From: Pseudopedobacter sp037968815
GTDB taxonomy: Bacteria; Bacteroidota; Bacteroidia; Sphingobacteriales; Sphingobacteriaceae
Direction of reading: 5' to 3'
NCBI GenBank assembly: GCA_037968815.1
Contig: JBBKWF010000008.1
Span: 248,001-312,000 of the forward strand
DNA length: 64,000 nt
Shown: positions 17,273-26,042 of the stretch, piece after piece
Position numbering within the stretch: the stretch's first letter is position 1
How the letters are laid out: each line of letters begins with the position of its first letter
Notes under the pieces: generated by a model
Told to the model about the DNA's origin: nothing
The model's input: the letters and a program-made list of their open reading frames with translations, nothing else
Database searches by the model: none
Translations under genes and position numbers: made by a program

Positions 17273-20200
17273 TTACTCTATCTCCCCATTAGGGATAATG
17301 TAGTTTTCTACTTTACTAAACTGCCACCAAAACTTACTTTTTGTTTTTTCAGTGTTGCCAATTTCGTTCATGGTTGAAGCCTCAAATAATCTTCCGTTTA
17401 CCATGGTGTAAATTATTTTTTCAGAGTTTCTGATATCGTCCAAAGGGTTTGCGTTTAGTACAACTAAATCAGCTAATTTTCCTTTTATTAAGGACCCAAT
17501 TTCTTTATCCATTCCAAGGTATGCAGCTCCATTGATGGTTGCTGCTTTTAAACACTCTAAAGGTTTCATTCCGCCTTGGGCTAACATCCAAAGCTCCCAA
17601 TGTGCTCCCAACCCTTGTAACTGACCGTGACTACCTAAATTAATTCTTGTTCCACCTTTTGCTAATTCATTTACCGCTCTTGAAACATCAATATGTCCAT
17701 AATCTCCATATTCAGAAGTTGTTCTTCTTCTGCTACGTTCGTCAATAATTGATTTTGGAGTAAAGCTTAAAAGCTTTTCGTTTTCCCAAACATTGGTTCT
17801 ATCATACCAATAGTTTTCTCCCCATTGTGTACCGTATGAAACAATAAGTGTAGGTGTATAAGCCGTTTTGCTAGCATTCCAAAATGTATTAACATCTTTA
17901 TAAACCGGAAAAACAGGGATATTATGCTCAATTCCGGTATGTCCATCGGCAATCATACTCATGTTAGGGTAAAAGCTAGAACCTCCTTCTGGTACAACTT
18001 CCATTTCTAATTCCCTTGCGGCTTGTATAACTTGTTGCCTTTGTTCTCTACGAGGTTGATTGTATGACTTTACCGAAAAAGCACCCACCGCTTTTAATCT
18101 GCGTAAATGTGACCTAGCATCGTCTAAACTGTTGATTTCTGCTTTAAAATCTCCATCTGCACCGTACAAAATAGTGCCGGTTGAGTATAATCGTGGACCA
18201 ACTAATCTGCCAGCTTTTATCATTTCAGCCTGACTAAAAACCATAGGCGTATTGCTTGATGGATCATGAGAAGTGGTTACTCCATAAGCTAAATTAACAT
18301 AGTAAGGCCAGTCTTGTTGTGGCGAAATCCCATCCCGATTAGTTGGAATATGAGCGTGTACATCCACAATGCCAGGCATAATAGTTTTACCTCTTACATC
18401 ATAAACTTTAGCGTCTTCTGGAATTTGAACTGCATCTTCTTGTCCAACTAGTTCAATTTTGTTCTCGTTGATTACAATTGTACCTCTTTCTATTATTTCT
18501 GTGCCATCCATAGTGATAATTCTAGCACCTTTAAAAGCAATTCTACCTTGTGGCTTGTAAGTTGGTAACTTTAAACCAATATTAATTCCAGTGGTATCAA
18601 CAGTCTCTTTTTTTGCTTTTTCATCTGCCACATCGTCTATAAAAGAAAATGCGTCTTTTATAGGTTTCGAGAAATATTCTGGTCCCAAAGTCCAATGAAT
18701 AATTTTGCTATCAGCACTCCAGTGGATGTCCGTTCCAGCATCTTTTGTTAATTTTTTTAAGGGTAATGTTTTATTGGTTGACGAGAGCTCTAACGCTGTC
18801 CCTGTATTGACCATCGGCGTTAGATAAATATTAAATAGCTCGTTAAAAGCCATCCATTGCCCGTCTGGGCTGGGCATAAAGTCGGTAGCGTAGGTGGATG
18901 TATAATGCGTTTTTATATCTCTGCCATCCAAATCGCAACTGTTATATGTCTTTTTTCCATTTTCAGATGATTGATAAAAAATTCTATCATCTTGATGGTT
19001 AAACTTAGGTTCTTTACCTTTTTTAGTGATGAACTTGGCCGTTCCATTTTCAGGAGCAATAGTATAAATGCCAGGGTTTTTCCCATAAGAAAAGCCTAAT
19101 GTTTGATTTCCGCTTCCTTTTCTATAAATAATTAAATTTCCTTTATGGTTAAACTTAGGGGAGTAGTAAAAACCTCTCTCAGGTGTAACTGTGGTTGTTT
19201 TTTTGCTTTTGAAGTCAAATTTCATCACCTGTCCGCGTAGTTCATCATTCCAAGTGGTGAAAACGACAGACTTTCCGTCGGGGCTAAAACTTGGGTCAAA
19301 TTCCCAATCTGTTTCTTCAGTTAATCTGTTAACATCGCCTTTGGGTAATTCTTTAATATAAAGATAACCAGCAGCGTTAAATATCACCTTTTTACCATCA
19401 GGGGAGGTGGTGAGTTGCCTAATCATTTTAACATCAAAATTGTTTTTAAAAACAGTTTGCTCAAAATGTAAGGCATCAGTTATGGTCTGTTTTACATCAA
19501 CCGAAAAGGGGATTTCCTCGCTATAAAGTGTTATAGCATCTACTTTTCTTATTTTTCCTTTTGCATAAAATACAATGGTTCTGCTATCTGGCAACCAGTT
19601 AAAGTTTGGGTAAACTCCAAAAATAGCCCAAGTTTCTTGCTGGTCTTTTGATAGATCTGTGTAAACTGCTTTTTCTTCGCCGGTGTTTAAATCCTGAATA
19701 TATAAATCCGATTTTAGTCTATCTCTTTTAACATAAGCCAATTGCGAACCATCTGGCGAAATTTGCGGACGTACAGCACCTCCTGCGCCTCCTGCAACTT
19801 GTTCAATATCCCCAGTATTAATATCCAGTTTTTTGATAGAATAAATTTCGCCGTTAGGGTCTTTATTGTATCTAAAACTAGGTCCGGCGGTTACATCTTC
19901 ACTATAATAAACCGATTTTCCGTCTGGCGATACCCAAGGTTCTCCCAAATCTTGTTGGTCATTTTTCTTTTTTGTTAACTGGATGCCATCAAAACCGCCA
20001 GAGAAATGGTACATCCATAGTTCGCCAGCACCTAAAGAGCGGTAGCCGGTAAAGTGTTTTCTGGCAATTAAATATTTGCTATCCGGAGTCCAAACGGCAT
20101 TGTTTAGTAATCTAAATTTTTCTTTTGTGATGGGACGCTGGTTGCTTCCATCTACATTCATTATCCAAATATTATCGGCACCGTCTTTATCACTAGTATA

Positions 20201-20503
20201 AGAAATATATTTACCGTCTGGGGAAAAGCGAGGTTGAATTTCAAAAGCCATTCCTCCGGCAAGTAAAGTAGCTTTTCCACCTGTAATAGGCATTTTATAG
20301 ATATCGCCTAGTAAATCAAAAACAATAGTTTTTCCGTCTGCACTTACATCTAAATTCATGTAAGTACCTTCATTTGTGTTGAAATTGATGGTTTTGCTAG
20401 GCCCCATCGGTTTTTCAACATTCCATTTATTTTCTTTTTCTTGCGCTATCGAGCTAGCCGATAAAATCACGAAGAAAGTGGTGATACAAAATATACTTTT
20501 CAT
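17273..20503 (-). CDS. Secreted TolB-like propeller fused to an amidohydrolase
   Basis: The 1076-residue protein begins with a Sec signal (cleavage near SSIAQ, residue ~20). Residues ~40-640 hold repeated PD40/TolB blades (SPDGKYISYTSDKDG, SPDGKSVYYSED, SPDGKKVIFNAAG, SPDGKSVVFTTW). Residues ~660-1045 form an amidohydrolase: DVHAHIP supplies the first metal-binding HxH, GHTGIEHNIPVF a later His, then LGSHGQLQG and GKLADLVVLNANPLDD at the end. Fusions of this kind are known in Bacteroidetes and Proteobacteria, usually annotated as periplasmic amidohydrolases with no proven substrate; a peptidase-like or cyclic-amide activity is possible. It is monocistronic, with its own terminator. Confidence 0.9.
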   Translation of the reverse strand: MKSIFCITTFFVILSASSIAQEKENKWNVEKPMGPSKTINFNTNEGTYMNLDVSADGKTIVFDLLGDIYKMPITGGKATLLAGGMAFEIQPRFSPDGKYISYTSDKDGADNIWIMNVDGSNQRPITKEKFRLLNNAVWTPDSKYLIARKHFTGYRSLGAGELWMYHFSGGFDGIQLTKKKNDQQDLGEPWVSPDGKSVYYSEDVTAGPSFRYNKDPNGEIYSIKKLDINTGDIEQVAGGAGGAVRPQISPDGSQLAYVKRDRLKSDLYIQDLNTGEEKAVYTDLSKDQQETWAIFGVYPNFNWLPDSRTIVFYAKGKIRKVDAITLYSEEIPFSVDVKQTITDALHFEQTVFKNNFDVKMIRQLTTSPDGKKVIFNAAGYLYIKELPKGDVNRLTEETDWEFDPSFSPDGKSVVFTTWNDELRGQVMKFDFKSKKTTTVTPERGFYYSPKFNHKGNLIIYRKGSGNQTLGFSYGKNPGIYTIAPENGTAKFITKKGKEPKFNHQDDRIFYQSSENGKKTYNSCDLDGRDIKTHYTSTYATDFMPSPDGQWMAFNELFNIYLTPMVNTGTALELSSTNKTLPLKKLTKDAGTDIHWSADSKIIHWTLGPEYFSKPIKDAFSFIDDVADEKAKKETVDTTGINIGLKLPTYKPQGRIAFKGARIITMDGTEIIERGTIVINENKIELVGQEDAVQIPEDAKVYDVRGKTIMPGIVDVHAHIPTNRDGISPQQDWPYYVNLAYGVTTSHDPSSNTPMVFSQAEMIKAGRLVGPRLYSTGTILYGADGDFKAEINSLDDARSHLRRLKAVGAFSVKSYNQPRREQRQQVIQAARELEMEVVPEGGSSFYPNMSMIADGHTGIEHNIPVFPVYKDVNTFWNASKTAYTPTLIVSYGTQWGENYWYDRTNVWENEKLLSFTPKSIIDERSRRRTTSEYGDYGHIDVSRAVNELAKGGTRINLGSHGQLQGLGAHWELWMLAQGGMKPLECLKAATINGAAYLGMDKEIGSLIKGKLADLVVLNANPLDDIRNSEKIIYTMVNGRLFEASTMNEIGNTEKTKSKFWWQFSKVENYIIPNGEIE

Positions 20504-20683
20504 TATGTGTATTTAAACAATGCAATTTATACAATTTTAATTTTGAAGGCTAAATAGAGGGTGACTTATATGATTTTTTTACATTGCTTTTGCATAAAAA
20601 ATAAGCGTAGAAAGTATAAAAGCAATCATAATCTGTACATCAGAAACCATAAATATTCGCTTTCTTTGTTTTAAACCAGCAAT

Positions 20684-22576
20684 ATGTTGAGCAAAGGCAT
20701 TTTAAAGCAATTTTGGGGATACGATGAATTTAGACCATTACAGTCTGAAATTATTGATGCTGTGCTTGCCGGTAAAGATACGCTAGCATTATTACCCACT
20801 GGCGGAGGTAAATCTATTTGCTTTCAGGTTCCTGCATTGGCCATGGAGGGTATTTGTATTGTTATTTCACCTTTGATTGCCCTGATGAAAGATCAGGTAG
20901 AAAACCTTCAACATCGTGGAGTTAATGCGGTTGCCATTGTTTCTGGTATGGGGAAACGCGAAATTGATATTGCCTTAGATAACTGTATTTACGGACAGGT
21001 TAAGTTTTTGTATCTATCGCCAGAAAGATTGCTCTCAGATTTGGTACGAGAGCGGGTAAAATACATGAAAGTGAATTTGCTAGCGGTTGACGAAGCGCAT
21101 TGTATTTCGCAATGGGGTTATGATTTTCGGCCACCGTATCTACATATCAAAGACTTTAGAGCTATTCATCCAAATGTGCCAGTATTGGCTTTAACAGCAT
21201 CAGCCACCGAAAAAGTACAGCTTGATATTATCGAGAAACTAGAGTTTAAGGAGAAACTGATTTTTAGAAAAAGTTTTGAGCGTAAAAACCTAAGTTACTC
21301 TGCCATTAATCAGGAAAATAAATTACAAAAGCTTTTAGATGTTTGTAACGGTGTGCCCGGAAGTGGGATCGTTTATGTAAGGACAAGAAAAGATACCGTA
21401 GAACTTGCTAAGTATTTAAATCAACATAAAATACCAGCACAATATTACCATGCAGGCTTAGATTTAGATGAACGAGCTGAAAAACAAAATGCATGGATTA
21501 ATGATAAAGTTAAAGTAATGGTTGCCACCAATGCTTTTGGGATGGGTATTGATAAACCTAACGTACGTTTTGTAGTTCATTATGAAATCCCGGAAAGTTT
21601 AGAAGCTTACTATCAAGAGGCGGGAAGGGCAGGCCGTGATGAACGGAAAGCTTATGCGGTAGTTTTGTTTCAGCCCAGAGATAGAATTAGTTTTGAAAAA
21701 CGATTTGACCAAAATTTCCCATCGCCAGATGAAATAAAAAAGATATACCATTTCATTTGTAATTACCTGCAAATTCCATTCGAAGCAGGAGAGGGGATTA
21801 CTTATGAATTTAACTTGGCAGATTTCTGCTCGAAATTTCAGTTAGATGTTTTGAGTACCATTAGTGCGATAAAGTTTTTAGAGCATGATGATTATTTTGT
21901 GCTTAATGAAAGTGCATTGATGCTTTCACGGATTCAGTTTATTGTAAATGGAGAAGATTTATACCGTTTTCAAGTGGAGAATTCGAAGTTCGATGGGTTT
22001 GTAAAATCAGTATTGAGGGCTTACGGTGGTGCTTTTGATCAGTTTATCAACATCAAAGAGATGGAGTTGGCTAAAAAGAACAACCTATCCAAACAGATGA
22101 CTATCAGGTATTTGCAAGAATTGGATAAGCTTGAAATTATTAGTTACCAGCAACAAACCAATCAGCCTTTGTTAACCTTTATTAAGCCACGTTTTAAAAC
22201 TGAGAATTTATTGATTGATAGGAAATACTTTGCAGAACGTAAAGAAAACTATCATAAAAAAATGCTAAGCACCTTGGATTACGTAGAGCAAAATAAGTGT
22301 AGGAGCGTCCAAATTTTGAATTATTTTGATGAAGCTAATGCGAAAAAATGTGGTGTTTGTGATATTTGCTTGGCAGAGAAAAGAAGCGAAATTACAAATC
22401 TTGAATCGCAGATGACGGCAGATATTTTGAGCCATTTAAAAGATAAAAGCTCAGATACTAAAGAACTGCTGTCTGTTATAAAAAGAGGGAATGAAAAGGA
22501 AAAACTAAGCTTAATTAGAACCTTATTAGATGCTGGAGTAATTAAAAGAAGCGACAAAGACTATCATCTTCTTTAA
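20684..22576 (+). CDS. recQ: RecQ-family ATP-dependent DNA helicase
   Basis: The 630-residue protein unwinds DNA 3'-to-5' in recombination and repair. Seen in order are the RecQ aromatic-Gln motif (FWGYDEFRPLQSEII), Walker A LPTGGGKSICFQ (about 40-51), DEAH with the aromatic-rich loop (VDEAHCISQWGYDFRP, about 142-157), TASAT, motif VI QEAGRAGRD (about 310-318), and the zinc-binding CGVCDIC near residue 555. The C-terminus (about 590-630) does not look like an HRDC domain, so this is the shorter form. Its stop codon overlaps that of the convergent glycosyltransferase by 4 bp. Confidence 0.94.
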   Translation: MLSKGILKQFWGYDEFRPLQSEIIDAVLAGKDTLALLPTGGGKSICFQVPALAMEGICIVISPLIALMKDQVENLQHRGVNAVAIVSGMGKREIDIALDNCIYGQVKFLYLSPERLLSDLVRERVKYMKVNLLAVDEAHCISQWGYDFRPPYLHIKDFRAIHPNVPVLALTASATEKVQLDIIEKLEFKEKLIFRKSFERKNLSYSAINQENKLQKLLDVCNGVPGSGIVYVRTRKDTVELAKYLNQHKIPAQYYHAGLDLDERAEKQNAWINDKVKVMVATNAFGMGIDKPNVRFVVHYEIPESLEAYYQEAGRAGRDERKAYAVVLFQPRDRISFEKRFDQNFPSPDEIKKIYHFICNYLQIPFEAGEGITYEFNLADFCSKFQLDVLSTISAIKFLEHDDYFVLNESALMLSRIQFIVNGEDLYRFQVENSKFDGFVKSVLRAYGGAFDQFINIKEMELAKKNNLSKQMTIRYLQELDKLEIISYQQQTNQPLLTFIKPRFKTENLLIDRKYFAERKENYHKKMLSTLDYVEQNKCRSVQILNYFDEANAKKCGVCDICLAEKRSEITNLESQMTADILSHLKDKSSDTKELLSVIKRGNEKEKLSLIRTLLDAGVIKRSDKDYHLL

Positions 22577-23442
22577 GTTTGTTGCAATGAATGGTAGTAG
22601 TAAAGCTTATAAACAGCAATTAGCGAAGTTGCACTAATTAGTGAGCTCCCAAGCATTAACGCTCTTGTTTTCCTTAAAATTTTGCCCGTACCAATTGAAA
22701 GTAAAAAAGTGAGCCTGTATTTTTTTAGCTTTTGATAAAAAGAAGAAATACTTACTTCTTCTGCTATTTGCCAATCTTCTTTTTTTGTAATGAGCTCTGT
22801 TAGGTTGCGCAAAGCCTGCTCCATGTCGTTAACAAACTCTTCATTTGTTTTTAGTTGTATGTGTTTTACTGGGTTGTTGACTTTCTTTAGCTCAATGCCT
22901 AAACGTTTTGCACCTAAGCCAAATAAAACATCCTCGTAACCATAACCTTTAATTTTTTCATCAAATACTAAAGTGGAGAAAGCAGATTTTGGAACTAAAA
23001 AATTGTTTGATTGAAATTGCGATTGGGCGTGTTGTTCAACCTGCGAACCATACTTGTAGTGTAAGTAATAATTAGGCTTTGGCAGTTCTGCTGGGTAAAC
23101 CCGTCCTCCAGAGATAATTCTATCGTCGAGTTGGTTTATATAGTTTGATATAAAATCTTTGCTGATAATTTCTGCATCAGCATCTAAAAAAAGCAAGTGG
23201 GGGTATTGTGCTTTTGTTGCTAGTAAGTTTCTGATAGCAGAACGACCTATGTTTTTATCCAAAAAAAATATTTGGAACTCTGGTTGGGTAAAGCTTTTTA
23301 AATAGGTTTTGTTATTTGTTAACGAAGCATCATCAATAATTATAATTTCAAATTTGATTTTAGCACTCCTACATTGTTGTAAAAGGTTCTCAAATAAACT
23401 GGGGTTGATAAAATTATAATGCGGGATACAAATGCTTAACAT
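22573..23442 (-). CDS. Family 2 glycosyltransferase
   Basis: A GT-A fold transferase: MLSICIPHYN opens the protein, FEIIIIDDAS gives the UDP-binding aspartates (about 36-45), NIGRSAIRNLLA follows, and LLFLDADAE is the DxD motif (about 84-92). A GYGYEDVLFGLGAKRLG segment is the acceptor-side ED motif. There is a weakly hydrophobic C-terminal stretch (about 252-275) that may anchor it. The frame extends 7 codons up to a TTG, but the ATG at 23442 (289 residues) fits the family start better. No other polysaccharide genes are adjacent, so the acceptor is unknown. Confidence 0.9.
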   Translation of the reverse strand: MLSICIPHYNFINPSLFENLLQQCRSAKIKFEIIIIDDASLTNNKTYLKSFTQPEFQIFFLDKNIGRSAIRNLLATKAQYPHLLFLDADAEIISKDFISNYINQLDDRIISGGRVYPAELPKPNYYLHYKYGSQVEQHAQSQFQSNNFLVPKSAFSTLVFDEKIKGYGYEDVLFGLGAKRLGIELKKVNNPVKHIQLKTNEEFVNDMEQALRNLTELITKKEDWQIAEEVSISSFYQKLKKYRLTFLLSIGTGKILRKTRALMLGSSLISATSLIAVYKLYYYHSLQQT

Positions 23443-23461
23443 TTTGATATGCTTGTAAAAC

Positions 23462-23493
23462 AAAAAAACCTAACTTAAATAAGTCAGGCTTTT
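23462..23493 (-). terminator. Terminator of the histone-like gene
   Basis: CCTGACTTA pairs with TAAGTTAGG (one mismatch) and is followed by a T-run on the minus strand, 23 bp after the stop. Confidence 0.8.
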
Positions 23494-23515
23494 GTTTTTG
23501 TAAATAGTGTAAATA

Positions 23516-23689
23516 CTATCCGTTTTTCTTAGCTGTAACTTCGTTACGAATGTCTTGTGCTAAAACTTTAGTTTGTTGCATAGCGTTACGTAATCTTGTT
23601 CCTGCAGCTTTGTTTCCTTTGTCAAAAAAAGCTACTGCGTCTGCTTCCGCTGCACCGATAAGTGCCTTTAATTCATTAAATTTGTCCAT
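23516..23689 (-). CDS. Histone H1-like protein (Hc1 type)
   Basis: A 57-residue gene. The protein starts MDKFNELKALIGAAEADAVA, then has FFDKGNKAAGTRLRNAMQ and ends KVLAQDIRNEVTAKKNG, matching the short Hc1/histone H1-like family that is widespread in Bacteroidetes and one helical-hairpin in length. These are presumed DNA-binding proteins that compact the nucleoid, though at only moderate basicity. A near-match promoter box (TATCTTCG on the minus strand, 23730-23737) lies 40 nt upstream, and a terminator lies downstream, so it is a single-gene unit. The codon use and the terminator support it as real. Confidence 0.88.
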   Translation of the reverse strand: MDKFNELKALIGAAEADAVAFFDKGNKAAGTRLRNAMQQTKVLAQDIRNEVTAKKNG

Positions 23690-23788
23690 GTTTTATATTT
23701 ATTTGATGATTAATTATTCGTTTAAAACGAAGATATTTAATTTTTATCATAAAATGCAAGGACTTGACCAATTAAATGTGACTATTTT

Positions 23789-24973
23789 TTAATTTTTTTC
23801 TTCCGCTATGTTCTTCTTGGGCTTATCTTTTACAATATATAGGTCTTCTGGCAAATCCATTATTTGCATTTTCTTCCCTTGTTTTTGCTCTAATCTTCTA
23901 ATTTGACTTAACTCTAAGTCTGTACAGAATGTTAATGCAAGTTGGTCTTGCTGTGATTCGTTGCGTAATAAAACTCGCTGAGTGTATGTTATTTCTTGCT
24001 CTGGTATGTCAAAATGAACGATACAAGGGAAATCTGAAACATTTAGCTCTTCTACATCTTCATTTGCAATAATCAGGACTCTGCTCTTGGGAGACAGTTT
24101 AAAGTCAATAAGCTCGTTAAAAGTGTTTTCGGTAAAATGAGCGTCTTTTAGCACTGTAATTTCGTCTTCAAAATCTTTTGCTAAATTTTTATAGACAGTC
24201 TCTGCAGTAAAGCGACTATTTACAAAAATGAGCACTTTATCAAAAACTTCCTTATCTGTCATCAATAATTGAATCAAATAAAGCTTTGTTCCAAAATTTG
24301 GAACATGGTAAAGCAATTGCTCAACAGTATTTAGCTGGATATCTCCTAAGTCTTCAACCTCAATAAGGTTTGCTAAAGGAATAAAACCTAAATAAAGTTT
24401 TTCTAAACGTTCATGCAAAACTGATGAACAAACTAAAAATTGCGATTTTATAATTCCTCTGGCTAATTCTGCAGTAGGTAAGGTTAAGCCTTTCTTTATA
24501 ATGACATCAGCATCGTCTACTATAAATAAAAGAATTTTATTAAGGTTTAGGCCTAACTTTAAATAAGCCGCTCTTGCTCTGTCTGGTGTAGCTACAATAA
24601 TATCTACACCGTCTGTTAGTTCTAAAACTTGTTGATCTAAACTACCACCATCTGCAAAAAGCCCTAAAAAACGTAAATCTCTATTTCTGTTTAGGGTATG
24701 AAACTGCTCTAAAACCTTTTCACCTGTTTCAATATCAGGAACCAAATAGAGTACCCGTGGTGCAATTTCTTCGGTATATGTTATTTTATTTAATGCTGCC
24801 AGTATGCAAGTTGTGGTTTTTCCACTGCCATCTGGTCCAATAGCCACAATATCTTGTCCGCCGTGTAACCTTGGGAATAAAATAGTTTGTAGTTCTGTAG
24901 GAATCAAATATCCGTTACGGGTCATTGAAGATAGCAATTGCTTGCTTAATTTTAATTTTTCTAGCGTAGCCAT
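23789..24973 (-). CDS. Degenerate DEAD-box helicase-like protein
   Basis: The 394-residue protein is collinear with DEAD-box RNA helicases but its motifs are altered. The Q motif region (GYLIPTELQTILFPRLHGG) and motif I (GPDGSGKTTT, about 47-56) remain. Motif II is VDDAD in place of DEAD, motif III is CSS in place of SAT, and the motif VI region reads TYTQRVLLRNES where HRxGRxGR is expected. ATP binding may survive, but hydrolysis and unwinding probably do not. The frame is intact with no stop codons, so selection keeps the protein. A near-match promoter box (TACTTTCG) lies just before the ATG. It may be a regulator or scaffold of RNA turnover; this is inference. Confidence 0.85.
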   Translation of the reverse strand: MATLEKLKLSKQLLSSMTRNGYLIPTELQTILFPRLHGGQDIVAIGPDGSGKTTTCILAALNKITYTEEIAPRVLYLVPDIETGEKVLEQFHTLNRNRDLRFLGLFADGGSLDQQVLELTDGVDIIVATPDRARAAYLKLGLNLNKILLFIVDDADVIIKKGLTLPTAELARGIIKSQFLVCSSVLHERLEKLYLGFIPLANLIEVEDLGDIQLNTVEQLLYHVPNFGTKLYLIQLLMTDKEVFDKVLIFVNSRFTAETVYKNLAKDFEDEITVLKDAHFTENTFNELIDFKLSPKSRVLIIANEDVEELNVSDFPCIVHFDIPEQEITYTQRVLLRNESQQDQLALTFCTDLELSQIRRLEQKQGKKMQIMDLPEDLYIVKDKPKKNIAEEKN

Positions 24974-25098
24974 ATATCTGCGAAAGTACGGTTTTTGTAT
25001 GGTTTAGAAACCTAAAATTATTTAAGCCTAAATTCTAACACATCAATTTTAAAATGATTTTTTTTGATAAAACCGTGTTGGGTGGATTGTAAATGAAG

Positions 25099-25171
25099 AG
25101 CGAAAGACGAGATTCGAACTCGCGACCCCAACCTTGGCAAGGTTGTGCTCTACCAACTGAGCTACTTTCGC
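25099..25171 (-). tRNA. tRNA-Gly (anticodon GCC), copy 1
   Basis: On the minus strand GCGAAAG pairs with CTTTCGC, followed by a discriminator T. The D-arm (AGCTCAGTTGGTAGAGC), anticodon loop CTTGCCAA (GCC) and T-arm GTTCGAATC are standard. CCA is not encoded. It is identical in sequence to the copy at 25348. Confidence 0.97.
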
Positions 25172-25184
25172 TTGTGATTTAAGC

Positions 25185-25222
25185 AAAAAAAACTTCTTAC
25201 GGGCATGTAAGAAGTTTTTTTG
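25185..25222. terminator. Hairpin terminator between tRNA-Leu and tRNA-Gly
   Basis: AACTTCTTAC (25191-25200) pairs perfectly with GTAAGAAGTT (25207-25216), with T-runs on both strands. It follows tRNA-Leu on the minus strand, so the last tRNA-Gly may need its own promoter or be produced by read-through. Confidence 0.85.
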
Positions 25223-25307
25223 TACTCAGAGCGGGAATCGAACCCGCACTCCCTTAACAGGAACAGGATTTTAAGTCCTGCGTGTCTACCAGTTCCACCA
25301 TCTGAGC
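25223..25307 (-). tRNA. tRNA-Leu (anticodon TAA)
   Basis: Class II tRNA of 85 nt: acceptor GCTCAGA/TCTGAGT, anticodon loop CTTAAAA (TAA), a long variable arm (GTTCCTGTTAAGGGAGTGC region) and T-loop GTTCGATTC. CCA is not encoded. A 14-bp palindrome, AAGCTTTTAAGCTT, lies just upstream. Confidence 0.96.
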
Positions 25308-25347
25308 AAGCTTTTAAGCTTGATTAGTTATTCTAAAGAATAACTAG

Positions 25348-25420
25348 AGCGAAAGACGAGATTCGAACTCGCGACCCCAACCTTGGCAAGGTTGTGCTCT
25401 ACCAACTGAGCTACTTTCGC
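25348..25420 (-). tRNA. tRNA-Gly (anticodon GCC), copy 2
   Basis: Identical to copy 1 at 25099 over the full 73 nt. It is the first gene of the Gly-Leu-Gly cluster on the minus strand. A 9-bp hairpin (TAGTTATTC/GAATAACTA, 25325-25346) separates it from tRNA-Leu. Confidence 0.97.
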
Positions 25421-25513
25421 ATATTTTAAAGAACTTTGTTTCCCTTGCGGGTTGCAAATATAGACAGAAATATATTCTTTGCAATATCAGGACTAAAAAA
25501 AAATGAAAGTTTT

Positions 25514-25993
25514 TTATAATTCATTAGTTTTCAATAAGTAAAAAACCAAATCAGGTTCAAAACCTCTACTTATTGCGTACTGACTGAGTTTATAATTGGC
25601 CTGATATGCTGTTTTTTCTTTAATCGTTGGTCGTTTTTTATCTAAAAGCGCTGTAAGTTTTTCTAAATATTCATCTTCATCTAAACTTTTTAATGCTTTT
25701 TTAATTAATGGTGCAGATACTTGTTTAAACTTTAAGCCGGCTGCAATTTTTCTTCGGCCCCAGCTTTTTATCCTTAATTTTCCGTTTGCATAGGCTAAGG
25801 CAAAGCGTTCTTCGTTTAAAAAGTTACTCTCAATTAGTGTTGTAATAACGTTTTCTAATTCTAAACCTCGCAAACCTAACGTTATCAGTTTTCCTCTAAC
25901 TTCATATTGGCTTCTTTCCTGATAGGCACAATAGGCTTCCGCTTTTAACAAAGCGGAGTGATAACTGATAGGTGGGTTTGTTTTTTGTTCCAT
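25514..25993 (-). CDS. recX: Regulatory protein RecX
   Basis: A 159-residue all-helical protein with the RecX pattern: three repeats of three-helix units, beginning ALLKAEAYCAYQERSQYEVRGKL, followed by ESNFLNEERFALAYANGKLRIKSWGRRKI (the most conserved core) and LKSLDEDEYLEKLTALLDKK. RecX limits RecA filament growth. recA is not in the window. The gene is divergent from murF-alr with only about 50 bp between the start codons, and a palindromic CAAATTTG there could serve both directions. Confidence 0.92.
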   Translation of the reverse strand: MEQKTNPPISYHSALLKAEAYCAYQERSQYEVRGKLITLGLRGLELENVITTLIESNFLNEERFALAYANGKLRIKSWGRRKIAAGLKFKQVSAPLIKKALKSLDEDEYLEKLTALLDKKRPTIKEKTAYQANYKLSQYAISRGFEPDLVFYLLKTNEL

Positions 25994-26042
25994 AAAGCTA
26001 TAAAATTAGTGATATTCATGAATAATCATCAAATTTGCGGAT

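Noticed and set aside
25099..25420. Attachment site or ends of a mobile element at the duplicated tRNA-Gly
   Set aside because: Both copies are complete tRNAs and only another tRNA lies between; no integrase gene is near.
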